Positions 1 to 8,264 of a stretch of 11,209 bases of DNA are shown in pieces. Origin of the DNA: Acidimicrobiales bacterium. Lineage in GTDB: Bacteria > Actinomycetota > Acidimicrobiia > Acidimicrobiales > Poriferisodalaceae. The stretch's first letter is position 1. Each line of letters begins with the position of its first letter. The notes beneath the pieces are model-generated. The model worked only from the letters and a program-made list of their open reading frames with translations. It was not told the origin of the DNA and ran no database searches. The position numbers were made by a program, and so were the translations under genes. The stretch covers positions 1 to 11,209 of the forward strand of contig JASMKJ010000028.1 in NCBI GenBank assembly GCA_030749275.1, given 5' to 3'.

Positions 1-1291
<1,291 letters not shown>

Positions 1292-1338
1292 TCAAGTTCG
1301 ATGGTAGCTGTGGCGGGGCACAATACCGAAGGCCTAAT

Positions 1339-2394
1339 TCAAGCTTTATGTTCCTCAGCGGCTTTTATTGCTTTCCATTGCTCGGCAAGCTGCTCTGGAC
1401 TCGGCATCGGGGTCTCGGGGTGCCGGTCGAAAATGTGGGGATGTCGGCGAACCATTTTGTCGTGAATTCCGCGAGCAACGTCGCCTAGGTCAAAGATGCC
1501 TTTTTCCTCGCCAATCGCGCTTTGGAGGGCGATATGAAAAAGAAGATCCCCTAGTTCTTCAATCAACCCGTCGAACGATCCATTGTCACTTTCCACTAGT
1601 TCGATTGCTTCGACCACTTCGTTAGCTTCTTCGAGAAGTCCTGAAACCAAGCTTGCGTGGGTTTGTTCTCTGTCCCACGGACACTCTGCCCTAAGTCGAC
1701 CCACTACCGCGTGAAGATGGGTCATCGCATCGATAGCTGTGGTGGTAGGTAGCTCTGAAACCCATAGGCAGGTCAAGTGATCCGGATCGATGTCACGATC
1801 CAGTTGTTCCCAGTCGACTTGGAAGACGTTTTCACTTTCGAGACCCAGACGTTGAAGGACGGTAACGACCGGTGGCTTGTCCATATCTATGGAGACCTTG
1901 ATGTCCGATAAGACGAGGCGATCATCGCATTGCGCAACCAACACAGGCCCGGTTAGTCCAATAATTTCATTTTCGAAATTTTGGCCGTTGATGATGGTGA
2001 CTCTGCCAGCAACGGGGTCAACTCGAAGTCTCTCCCAAGCTAGGTCAAGAAAAGAGATGCTTGGTATCACCTGTATCGCAACGTCCTCTTGTTCCCGCAA
2101 GAGGTCCACTGTGCGTTCGGCGACCAGCGGAGAACCGGGCAGCAGATATGCGATGGTTCCTTGACGTTCGGCTTCGGAGAGCAGCCGCTCAACTATGGAT
2201 GTGTATACCTTCTCGACGGAGGTTTGCGATTCATACAAGTCGTCAAACGACTTCGCGTCGCTAAAGAGATGCGCGCAGGGGTGGCGTTGGGTTCGTAAGA
2301 AGGTTGGGTAGTCCCTTGCCAGTTTGAACGAAGTCTCCGGCACCATATTGTCGCTTCCAGGACCGAGCCCGCCGATGATGATCTCAGGCAACAT
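1339..2394 (-). CDS. mazG: YabN-like tetrapyrrole methylase/MazG nucleotide pyrophosphohydrolase fusion
   Basis: A 351-residue two-domain protein. Residues 1-215 look like a SAM-dependent tetrapyrrole methylase: the N-terminal glycine loop GGLGPG at 8-13, then LRTQRHP at 33-39 and PGSPLVAERT at 86-95, as in the YabN group. Residues about 222-345 form one all-alpha MazG domain, which hydrolyses (d)NTPs to NMP and pyrophosphate. It has the CPWDREQTH entry motif at 238-246 and the metal-binding EExxE...ExxD pattern (Glu255, Glu256, Glu259, Glu280, Asp283). MazG domains typically help clear aberrant nucleotides; the methylase half has no firmly known substrate in this family. The ATG is preceded by AGG 7 bases upstream and lies 4 bases after the lipoprotein stop, which suggests co-translation. 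The protein is shorter than YabN of Bacillus (nearly 490 residues), consistent with a single MazG unit. The domain calls are firm; the cellular role is inferred. Confidence 0.93.
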   Translation of the reverse strand: MLPEIIIGGLGPGSDNMVPETSFKLARDYPTFLRTQRHPCAHLFSDAKSFDDLYESQTSVEKVYTSIVERLLSEAERQGTIAYLLPGSPLVAERTVDLLREQEDVAIQVIPSISFLDLAWERLRVDPVAGRVTIINGQNFENEIIGLTGPVLVAQCDDRLVLSDIKVSIDMDKPPVVTVLQRLGLESENVFQVDWEQLDRDIDPDHLTCLWVSELPTTTAIDAMTHLHAVVGRLRAECPWDREQTHASLVSGLLEEANEVVEAIELVESDNGSFDGLIEELGDLLFHIALQSAIGEEKGIFDLGDVARGIHDKMVRRHPHIFDRHPETPMPSPEQLAEQWKAIKAAEEHKA

Positions 2395-2398
2395 CGAG

Positions 2399-3361
2399 CT
2401 ACCTGGCAGAAGTTACAGAAAGCCCGGCTGGATCCCAATATCCAATTCCGTCATCGATCACTACTTCGTAACCCACCACTAAATCGGCTAGGACTCGCTG
2501 GGCAAAGGGGCCGAGCGCCGAAAGATTTTTTTCCTCATGTCGTAGTTCTCGAACAAAGAACGCCAACCACAAACGCCCCGTTGGACTGTAATCCGATGCC
2601 ATTGAGACAACTTCTGAGATGTCTCCCGCGTTCATTGCTCCCAAGGGCGCCGCGCTTTCACCAAAGGCGTTGGCCCAGCTAAGAAGGTCTGCGCATCCAA
2701 CGTCACCATTGGACGATGGTGTAGCACCTGCGATGTTGACTTCTGAGGCAACAATTGGAGCTGACTCTCCGGCGTTGACTCTCTCTCTAGCAGCCACTGC
2801 TTCGATCTCGGTTCCGGTCGCAATAAGAGTTATGCAGTGCGGTGTCGCGAATTTGTCGAGCCTCGGGTCAGCTTTCACAGCTTCCCTTTGAGCCCACTCT
2901 TCAAACCCACCTGAAAGGTGGGTTTGAACTTGAGAATTCAAGAGCTCATCGTCGACATCGAACTCGATTTCAAATCCTGCCTCGTCAATCGCAACAGCTG
3001 CGAGACGGAGCCGCACCATGGAAGTTAAGCGCGCTCGAAACTGTTCCACGGAGGGGTTCTCGGCATGGATCAGACCGCTGGGGGGAGATTCAGTCAGGCT
3101 GTCAAAGACGGCTTCAATGGTGATGTCGCCCCCGGGGTAGGACGCAACCACCTTCGTTCGGTTGCTGAGGGCGAGCACTGTCTCGTAATCGGCGCGCAAT
3201 GCTATTCCGTCACCATCTTGATCAATGCGGTCAAAGATTTCGTCACGGTCAAGGCGGCTGGTCTGTTCAGGGCTCGCGCTACATCCGGCAGCTAGCACCA
3301 CCAAGAGGGACACCAACGTTGTAGTTGGGACCTGTCGATTCTTGATCCAATTAAGTACCAC
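2399..3361 (-). CDS. Parvulin/SurA-like peptidyl-prolyl isomerase lipoprotein with an EF-hand-like loop
   Basis: A 320-residue predicted secreted lipoprotein. A short basic N-terminus and hydrophobic stretch end in the lipobox LAAGC, with lipidated Cys27. Directly after it comes an EF-hand-like loop with Asp47, Asp49, Asp51, Gly52 and Asp58. Residues about 68-165 resemble a SurA_N chaperone region. Residues about 172-275 fit the parvulin pattern: C-x-T-x-I then EAVAARERVNAGE, NGDVGC at 218-223, and a MNAGDISEVV strand. The C-terminal GYWDP motif is also typical of actinobacterial SurA-like lipoproteins, from memory. The family assists folding of exported proteins outside the membrane. The usual parvulin His (HIL) appears to be Leu178 and the late YHII His is absent, so isomerase activity is doubtful and a chaperone role is more likely. 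The start is GTG with no Shine-Dalgarno sequence; starting at Leu16 or Val17 would destroy the signal peptide. It lies 26 bases after mfd. Confidence 0.75.
   Translation of the reverse strand: MVLNWIKNRQVPTTTLVSLLVVLAAGCSASPEQTSRLDRDEIFDRIDQDGDGIALRADYETVLALSNRTKVVASYPGGDITIEAVFDSLTESPPSGLIHAENPSVEQFRARLTSMVRLRLAAVAIDEAGFEIEFDVDDELLNSQVQTHLSGGFEEWAQREAVKADPRLDKFATPHCITLIATGTEIEAVAARERVNAGESAPIVASEVNIAGATPSSNGDVGCADLLSWANAFGESAAPLGAMNAGDISEVVSMASDYSPTGRLWLAFFVRELRHEEKNLSALGPFAQRVLADLVVGYEVVIDDGIGYWDPAGLSVTSAR
2900..2928. repeat. Perfect inverted repeat (12-bp stem, 5-base loop) inside the lipoprotein gene
   Basis: TTCAAACCCACC at 2900-2911 is exactly complementary to GGTGGGTTTGAA at 2917-2928, with a 5-base loop. 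It lies within codons for Val145-Glu154 of the lipoprotein. No T-run follows on either strand, so it does not look like a Rho-independent terminator. A smaller inverted repeat (CTTGA/TCAAG, loop GAAT) follows immediately at 2929-2942. A stem this long is not needed to encode these residues; its role is unknown. Confidence 0.85.
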
Positions 3362-3387
3362 GACGGAAATGGTACGGGTTCAATGCC

Positions 3388-6300
3388 CTATTTGGTGGGC
3401 CGAAGTTCACGAAGAAAGTTAAAGATGTCTCCGGGCAGCCTGGGTCCAACCTCTCGAAGGTGGATCGTTAACTCAAGAAAATCTTCTTTGTAGGTCCCAC
3501 CGTTGAAATTTTCTTCGCTGATCAGGCGTTGATATCGAACCTGTTCACTTTGGGTTAATTCGATTGGGGACACTCGTACACGGTTCCTGTGAGTGACGTT
3601 GATGTCCGCTATTCCTAACCTGACGCACTCAGATCGAAGTAGGGCTGCGTGCAGGAGCGTTTGGGCCGCTGCGGGAATAGGTCCATATCTGTCGATCCAT
3701 TCGGCTTCGATATCCGCAACCTCTACAAGTTCGGTGACTGCAGCAAGTCTCCGATACGCCTCCAGACGTTGTTCTTCGGCTTCAACGTATTTGTTTGGGA
3801 GGTACGCCTTGATGGGTAAGTCAATGTTGATCTCAGGTACTCGGGCGATCGGCTCACCCTTTAACTCAGCTACCGCTTCGGTCACCATTTCGCAGTAGAG
3901 GTCGTAGCCAACTGCAGCTATGTGACCGGATTGGGCTCCTCCAAGTAAATTCCCTGCTCCTCGAATTTCGAGGTCGCGCATAGCTATTCGAAAGCCCGAA
4001 CCGAGTTGGGTGGCCTCGCCTATCGTTCTCAGCCTTTCAAACGCCTTCTCGGTCAACACCTTGTTGGGTGGGTAGAAGAGATAGGCGTAGGCCCGCTGTC
4101 CTGAGCGCCCGACTCGTCCACGCAACTGGTGAAGTTGACCAAGTCCCATGAGATCAGCCCGATCAACCACAAGGGTGTTGACGCTCGGCATATCGATACC
4201 TGACTCAATAATCGTGGTGCAAACTAGAACGTCGTAGGCACGTTCCCAGAAATCTATAACCACCTGTTCTAAGGACCCTTCGTCCATCTGGCCGTGAGCC
4301 ACTCCGATACGCGCTTCTGGGACCATCTGGCTAAGTCGTTCAGCGACAGCAGCGATGTCCTCCACTCTGTTATGGACAAAAAATACTTGTCCCTCGCGCA
4401 ACAACTCTCGTCTAATAGCTTCAGTGGCGGCTCGTTCATCGTATTCGCCCACATGGGTGAGGATGGGTTGTCGCTCTGCTGGTGCAGTGTGCAACAGCGA
4501 CAGGTCTCTAATTCCTGTGAGACTCATCTCGAGAGTTCGAGGGATAGGGGTCGCACTCAGGGTGAGGACATCTATGTCAGTTTTGAATTTCTTTATGGTT
4601 TCTTTGTGGGCGACTCCGAATCGCTGTTCTTCGTCGATCACCAAGAGTCCCAGGTTCTTGAACCGAACATCTTCAGACAACAGACGGTGAGTTCCGATTA
4701 GTACGTCGACGGTGCCATCAATAGTTTCGGTGATGACTCGACGTTGCTGTGTTGGGGTAAGGAAGCGGCTTAGCGCTTCCACTCGTACAGGGTGACCTGC
4801 ATATCTTTCTTCAAAAGTTTGGTGGTGCTGCTGTGCTAGGAGTGTCGTTGGGACTAACACTGCAACCTGTTTTCCTTCAGCGATGGCGCTAAAGGCAGCT
4901 CGCATCGCGACTTCGGTTTTGCCGAAACCAACGTCGCCGCATACGAGGCGGTCCATGGGGTGTGGTGACTCCATATCTGAAAGGACCTCTTCGATAGCAG
5001 TCACTTGGTCAGGAGTTTCCTCAAAAAGAAACGATTCGGAAAGTTCTTTCATCCACTGGGTTCGGGCAGGAAAGGAGTGTCCTGTTGTTTGTAGACGTGA
5101 CTGGTAGAGGACTACCAATTCTTGTGCTATTTCCGAGACTGCGCTCCGGACTCGTTGCTTTTGTTTCGCAAAGTCAGCACCGCCCATGCGGCTGAGCGAA
5201 GGCGCCTCCCCGCCAACGTAGGGACGGATGAACTCTATTTGGTCGCTGGGCAGGTACAACTTGTCCGTACCTTTGAAGTCGAGCACCAAGTAGTCCCGCT
5301 CAGAACCCATAAGGGTCCGATGTTCCATTCCCGCATACCTAGCTACCCCATGATGGTGATGCACCACGTAGTCCCCGGCTTGTAGATCTTCAAAGGTGCG
5401 TTGAGATCCTTTCGTTGGCCGACTAACTCGATGGGTTCTTCGACGCCCGGTTATGTCCCGTTCCGTCAGCACCGCTAGCGACAAAGTTGGGGCGATGAAC
5501 CCACTCTCAAGCGGTGCCGTAACCACGTGTCCGCCTGGGCTCTCCTCATAAAGTCCGCTTTCTTGGATCCTTAGGTCGATGTTTTCAGCACGCAACGCTT
5601 TCGCGACTCTTTCGGCTGAGCCTCGACCGTCCGCTGCTACAAGTAACTGTTGGTTCGGCCGGGAGGACAAATCTCTTATCTGGTCAAGCAGAGGCTCCGG
5701 GTTTCCCGCTGCTGTTTTCCAGGGCTGAGTTTCGAAGCTAGGGTGCCCCGGGCTCTGCGACGTGTGGGTGATCGTCCACACATCGGAGAGACATTTACTC
5801 AACGCTCGTTCGTACGGAACATGAAGCCCTGGGAAGGTTCGAACTTCTCCTCCGGAGTCCAACGCCTTCCATGTCGTCGCCAGTGTCTGTGCCAGATCCT
5901 CTTCTTCTGCTACCAGCTCAGAAGACCGATCTTTAAGCCTTTTGGGATCGAGCAGAACGATCAACGATTTTGGAGGTAACAGATCAGCAAGTATTAACTC
6001 TTCGTTGACTAACCATGGAAGCCAAGATTCCATTCCATCGAAGAACTGGCCCGACGCGAGACGATCCCATTGTTCTTCGCCCCATGGCTCTGTGGCCTTT
6101 AGTTGTTGCGCGCGTTCTCGCACCTGAGTAGTGAGCGCTAGCTCCCGAGCTGGAGCTATGGTGATCGATTCGATCTCGGCAACGGATCGTTGATCTGAGA
6201 CTGCGAATTCGCTTAGCCGTTCAATTTCGTCACCCCATAAGTCCATTCTGATCGGAGACGCGCTCGTTGGCGGGAAGATGTCGACGATTCCGCCTCTAAC

Positions 6301-6828
6301 CGCGAATTCACCTCGGCCTTCAACTTGAAGTTCGCGTCTGTATCCCTGGGTAATGAGGGATGCCGATAGTTCGGAAACGTCTGCCTTTGTGCCACGCTCG
6401 AATTTGAGGAGTTGGATGTCGCTGATCTCGGGATTGATGCGCTGAAGGAGAGCTCGAATGGGACTGACAACGACCTTCGGCGCAACTCCGTTCTGAATCT
6501 TGTTTATGACTTCGAGCCGTCTTCCCATGGTCTCGGTGGCGGGGCTGATTCTCTCAAAGGGGAGCGTCTCCCACGCCGGAAAGATCTCAACGTCTTCTTG
6601 ACTCAACCATATGCGAAGGTCGTTAGCCAGGCGCTCCGCTTCGTTCATGGTGGAGGTCACCACCACTATCGGGCTTCGGTCGGTTAGGTTCGCGACACCC
6701 GCGACAAAGAAAGCCCAGCCCGCCTGCGCTACCGCTATTTGGGCGTTGCCCCGGCCCAGTACTTCTCGAACGCCTTGGTCAACTGCGAGTCGTCGCGGCA
6801 ATTTCGATAGGACGCCTCTCTGCGTCAC
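3388..6828 (-). CDS. mfd: Transcription-repair coupling factor Mfd
   Basis: A 1146-residue ATP-dependent DNA translocase that pushes RNA polymerase stalled at lesions off DNA and recruits UvrA to start nucleotide excision repair. Order of parts: a UvrB-like N-terminal module (VRGGIVDIFPP at 177-187); the RNA-polymerase-interacting domain near 478-540 (GDYVVHHHHGVARY); the SF2 motor with Walker A GDVGFGKT at 631-638, DEEQ at 732-735, SATPIPRT at 758-765 and motif VI with the TRG region (QLRGRVGRSGQ) at 901-911; and the C-terminal D7 domain near 1000-1110. Length is normal for the family. The GTG start overlaps the pth stop by 4 bases (GTGA), and there is no good Shine-Dalgarno sequence, so translation probably depends on re-initiation after pth. 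Complete, with no sign of damage. Confidence 0.98.
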   Translation of the reverse strand: MTQRGVLSKLPRRLAVDQGVREVLGRGNAQIAVAQAGWAFFVAGVANLTDRSPIVVVTSTMNEAERLANDLRIWLSQEDVEIFPAWETLPFERISPATETMGRRLEVINKIQNGVAPKVVVSPIRALLQRINPEISDIQLLKFERGTKADVSELSASLITQGYRRELQVEGRGEFAVRGGIVDIFPPTSASPIRMDLWGDEIERLSEFAVSDQRSVAEIESITIAPARELALTTQVRERAQQLKATEPWGEEQWDRLASGQFFDGMESWLPWLVNEELILADLLPPKSLIVLLDPKRLKDRSSELVAEEEDLAQTLATTWKALDSGGEVRTFPGLHVPYERALSKCLSDVWTITHTSQSPGHPSFETQPWKTAAGNPEPLLDQIRDLSSRPNQQLLVAADGRGSAERVAKALRAENIDLRIQESGLYEESPGGHVVTAPLESGFIAPTLSLAVLTERDITGRRRTHRVSRPTKGSQRTFEDLQAGDYVVHHHHGVARYAGMEHRTLMGSERDYLVLDFKGTDKLYLPSDQIEFIRPYVGGEAPSLSRMGGADFAKQKQRVRSAVSEIAQELVVLYQSRLQTTGHSFPARTQWMKELSESFLFEETPDQVTAIEEVLSDMESPHPMDRLVCGDVGFGKTEVAMRAAFSAIAEGKQVAVLVPTTLLAQQHHQTFEERYAGHPVRVEALSRFLTPTQQRRVITETIDGTVDVLIGTHRLLSEDVRFKNLGLLVIDEEQRFGVAHKETIKKFKTDIDVLTLSATPIPRTLEMSLTGIRDLSLLHTAPAERQPILTHVGEYDERAATEAIRRELLREGQVFFVHNRVEDIAAVAERLSQMVPEARIGVAHGQMDEGSLEQVVIDFWERAYDVLVCTTIIESGIDMPSVNTLVVDRADLMGLGQLHQLRGRVGRSGQRAYAYLFYPPNKVLTEKAFERLRTIGEATQLGSGFRIAMRDLEIRGAGNLLGGAQSGHIAAVGYDLYCEMVTEAVAELKGEPIARVPEINIDLPIKAYLPNKYVEAEEQRLEAYRRLAAVTELVEVADIEAEWIDRYGPIPAAAQTLLHAALLRSECVRLGIADINVTHRNRVRVSPIELTQSEQVRYQRLISEENFNGGTYKEDFLELTIHLREVGPRLPGDIFNFLRELRPTK
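6825..6828 (-). other. GTGA stop/start overlap of pth and mfd
   Basis: The GTG start of mfd and the TGA stop of pth share bases 6825-6828 on the minus strand. With no Shine-Dalgarno sequence for mfd, this suggests terminating ribosomes re-initiate, tying Mfd output to Pth. Confidence 0.7.
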
Positions 6829-7445
6829 TGTTGGCGACCATTTATTTCATTCATTGCTTGTTCCACTCCGCCCATGACGACCGCCTTTACTGCTTCAACT
6901 CCTACATCTACCGCGGAGTCAAGTGCGGATCGATCCTCAGGTGATGGCCTTCTCAGAACCCAATCTCTTCCACTTTGAGGGTCGGGGGGCTTTCCCACCC
7001 CTATCCGGACACGAATAAAGTCATCTGTACCAAGATGTTGACGTATGGAATTTAGGCCGTTGTGTCCGGCAGTTGAACCGCCCCGTTTAACCTTGACACG
7101 ACCTGGTTCTAAGTCAAGTTCATCATGAACAACCACTACGCGATCCACTTGGTCAATTCCGTTGCGACGAATTAGTGAAGAGACGGGTTCTCCGCTCAGA
7201 TTCATGAACGTATTGGGACAGGCGAGGATCACTCGGTGTCCCTGATAAGTGATGACAGCAGTTCTGGCTCGGTCACGTTTCGAGGTGTCAAACGAGGTCA
7301 TCTCGCGTTGCACTATTTGTTCGACGACCTCATATCCCAGGTTGTGTCGGGTACCTAGATACTTATCGCCCGGGTTACCCAAACCCACGACCAGGTAGTC
7401 AGCCGGTGTGCCGCGCCGCTGCGCGGCCCGGCGAAATACCGACAC
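6825..7445 (-). CDS. pth: Peptidyl-tRNA hydrolase
   Basis: A 206-residue cytosolic enzyme that cleaves the ester bond of peptidyl-tRNAs dropped from ribosomes, recycling the tRNA. The Pth family residues are all present: Asn24 in GLGNPG, catalytic His34 in TRHNLGY, Asn82 in NTFMNLSG, Asp108 in VHDELDLEPG, and Asn129 in GHNGLNSI (equivalents of E. coli Asn10, His20, Asn68, Asp93 and Asn114). The N-terminus is about 14 residues longer than in E. coli and is Arg-rich. The GTG start is effectively forced: an in-frame TGA lies two codons upstream (7452-7454), and the next possible start would cut into the core fold. It begins 11 bases after the rplY stop, with no recognisable Shine-Dalgarno sequence, and overlaps mfd at the other end. 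Confidence 0.97.
   Translation of the reverse strand: MSVFRRAAQRRGTPADYLVVGLGNPGDKYLGTRHNLGYEVVEQIVQREMTSFDTSKRDRARTAVITYQGHRVILACPNTFMNLSGEPVSSLIRRNGIDQVDRVVVVHDELDLEPGRVKVKRGGSTAGHNGLNSIRQHLGTDDFIRVRIGVGKPPDPQSGRDWVLRRPSPEDRSALDSAVDVGVEAVKAVVMGGVEQAMNEINGRQQ
7410..7427. repeat. GC-only hairpin at the start of the pth coding region
   Basis: GCCGCGC at 7410-7416 pairs with GCGCGGC at 7421-7427 around a 4-base loop. It covers nucleotides 19-36 of the pth message (codons about 7-12), where stable structure can hinder initiation. It may simply reflect Ala/Arg codons. Confidence 0.6.
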
Positions 7446-7456
7446 TGCCAGTCAAC

Positions 7457-8146
7457 TTAGCTATCTTCGCCAGCATTATCGCCGGCTTCGCCAGCGTCAT
7501 CTGCTGACTCATCTCCGAGTTCTTCGCCCTCGGCAAGCTCATCTGACTCTTCACCTTCAGCTTCGGCTTCTTCTTCCGCCGCGATAGACGCCCTACTGCG
7601 TTGTCCGATCGCAATTAGCGCGTCGTCTTCAGCTTGGGGAACAACCCCGCTGCCGGTTTGAATGTCCGACACACGAACGGGATTGTCTATCGACATTTCG
7701 GAGATATCTACTTCGAAGAGTTGAGGGATGTTGCCAGCAGGCGCTTCGACAGTAAGTGTCATCATCTGCTGCTGCACAACGGCTCCCTCTTGTCGAACGA
7801 GTGCGGCATCTCCCACCAACGAGATTGGTACATCCACTACTAGACGCTGATCAATGTCGATCAACATGAAGTCGACATGGGTCACACGATTAGCTATTGG
7901 GTCACGCTGCATGGTCTTGACGATGGTTAGGTAGTCAGTTCCATCAATGTCAAGTGTGATGACGGCGTTGGGGCCGGCGGCGTTGAGTGCCGCCCTGAAC
8001 TTCGGTCGATCTAGCGTCACCGAAAGTGGTTCTGAGCCTTGGCCATACAGCACAGCAGGGATTTTGTCACTACGTCGCAAACGTCGTGCTGAGCGGCTGC
8101 CGTGGTCGCGGCCTGTTTCAGCCTCAAGCTTCAGTTCTGACGACAT
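7457..8146 (-). CDS. rplY: Large ribosomal subunit protein bL25, TL5/CTC type
   Basis: A 229-residue protein that binds 5S rRNA in the large subunit; long members are called CTC or general stress protein. Residues 1-95 form the L25 domain (RSARRLRRSDKIPAVLYG at 18-35, then VTHVDFM at 88-94). Residues about 98-185 form the TL5-type C-terminal beta domain (VDVPISLVGDA, VEAPAGNIPQ). The tail from about 190 is extremely acidic, with roughly half its residues Asp or Glu, as in many actinobacterial members. The ATG at 8144-8146 is chosen because AGGAG lies 9 bases upstream; an in-frame TTG two codons earlier sits only 3 bases after AGGAG. The 118-base gap after prs is large enough for a promoter. 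It is followed closely by pth, a common pairing of translation genes. Confidence 0.96.
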   Translation of the reverse strand: MSSELKLEAETGRDHGSRSARRLRRSDKIPAVLYGQGSEPLSVTLDRPKFRAALNAAGPNAVITLDIDGTDYLTIVKTMQRDPIANRVTHVDFMLIDIDQRLVVDVPISLVGDAALVRQEGAVVQQQMMTLTVEAPAGNIPQLFEVDISEMSIDNPVRVSDIQTGSGVVPQAEDDALIAIGQRSRASIAAEEEAEAEGEESDELAEGEELGDESADDAGEAGDNAGEDS

Positions 8147-8153
8147 CGCCAAT

Positions 8154-8160
8154 GACTCCT
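8154..8160 (-). promoter_or_regulatory. Shine-Dalgarno sequence that decides the rplY start
   Basis: On the minus strand AGGAG (8156-8160 region) is followed by 9 bases and then ATG at 8146. The upstream TTG at 8152 would leave a 3-base spacer, too short for efficient initiation, so the shorter protein is preferred. Confidence 0.65.
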
Positions 8161-8264
8161 AGGGACTAAGTGCTGTTTGGCCAATCCTCTCGGAAGGGCT
8201 TAAGGAATTGCCCAGTGTAGGGTGCGGGTCTTCTCATCACTCACCCCAACAGGGACCTAATCGG

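Noticed and set aside
2900..2928. Rho-independent terminator
   Set aside because: The hairpin is strong, but neither side is followed by a T-run and it lies within an intact coding frame.
3593..6877. Several plus-strand and alternative-frame open frames inside the mfd region
   Set aside because: All overlap the continuous 1146-residue Mfd frame, lack recognisable domains or ribosome binding sites, and have shadow-like composition.
8150..8152. TTG as the start of rplY
   Set aside because: It would sit only 3 bases after AGGAG; the ATG two codons later has proper spacing.
8147..8264. Promoter or riboswitch in the 118-base prs-rplY gap
   Set aside because: A TACACT hexamer at 8214-8219 has no matching -35, and only short 4-5 bp stems can be drawn. 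Nothing beyond the rplY Shine-Dalgarno sequence can be supported.
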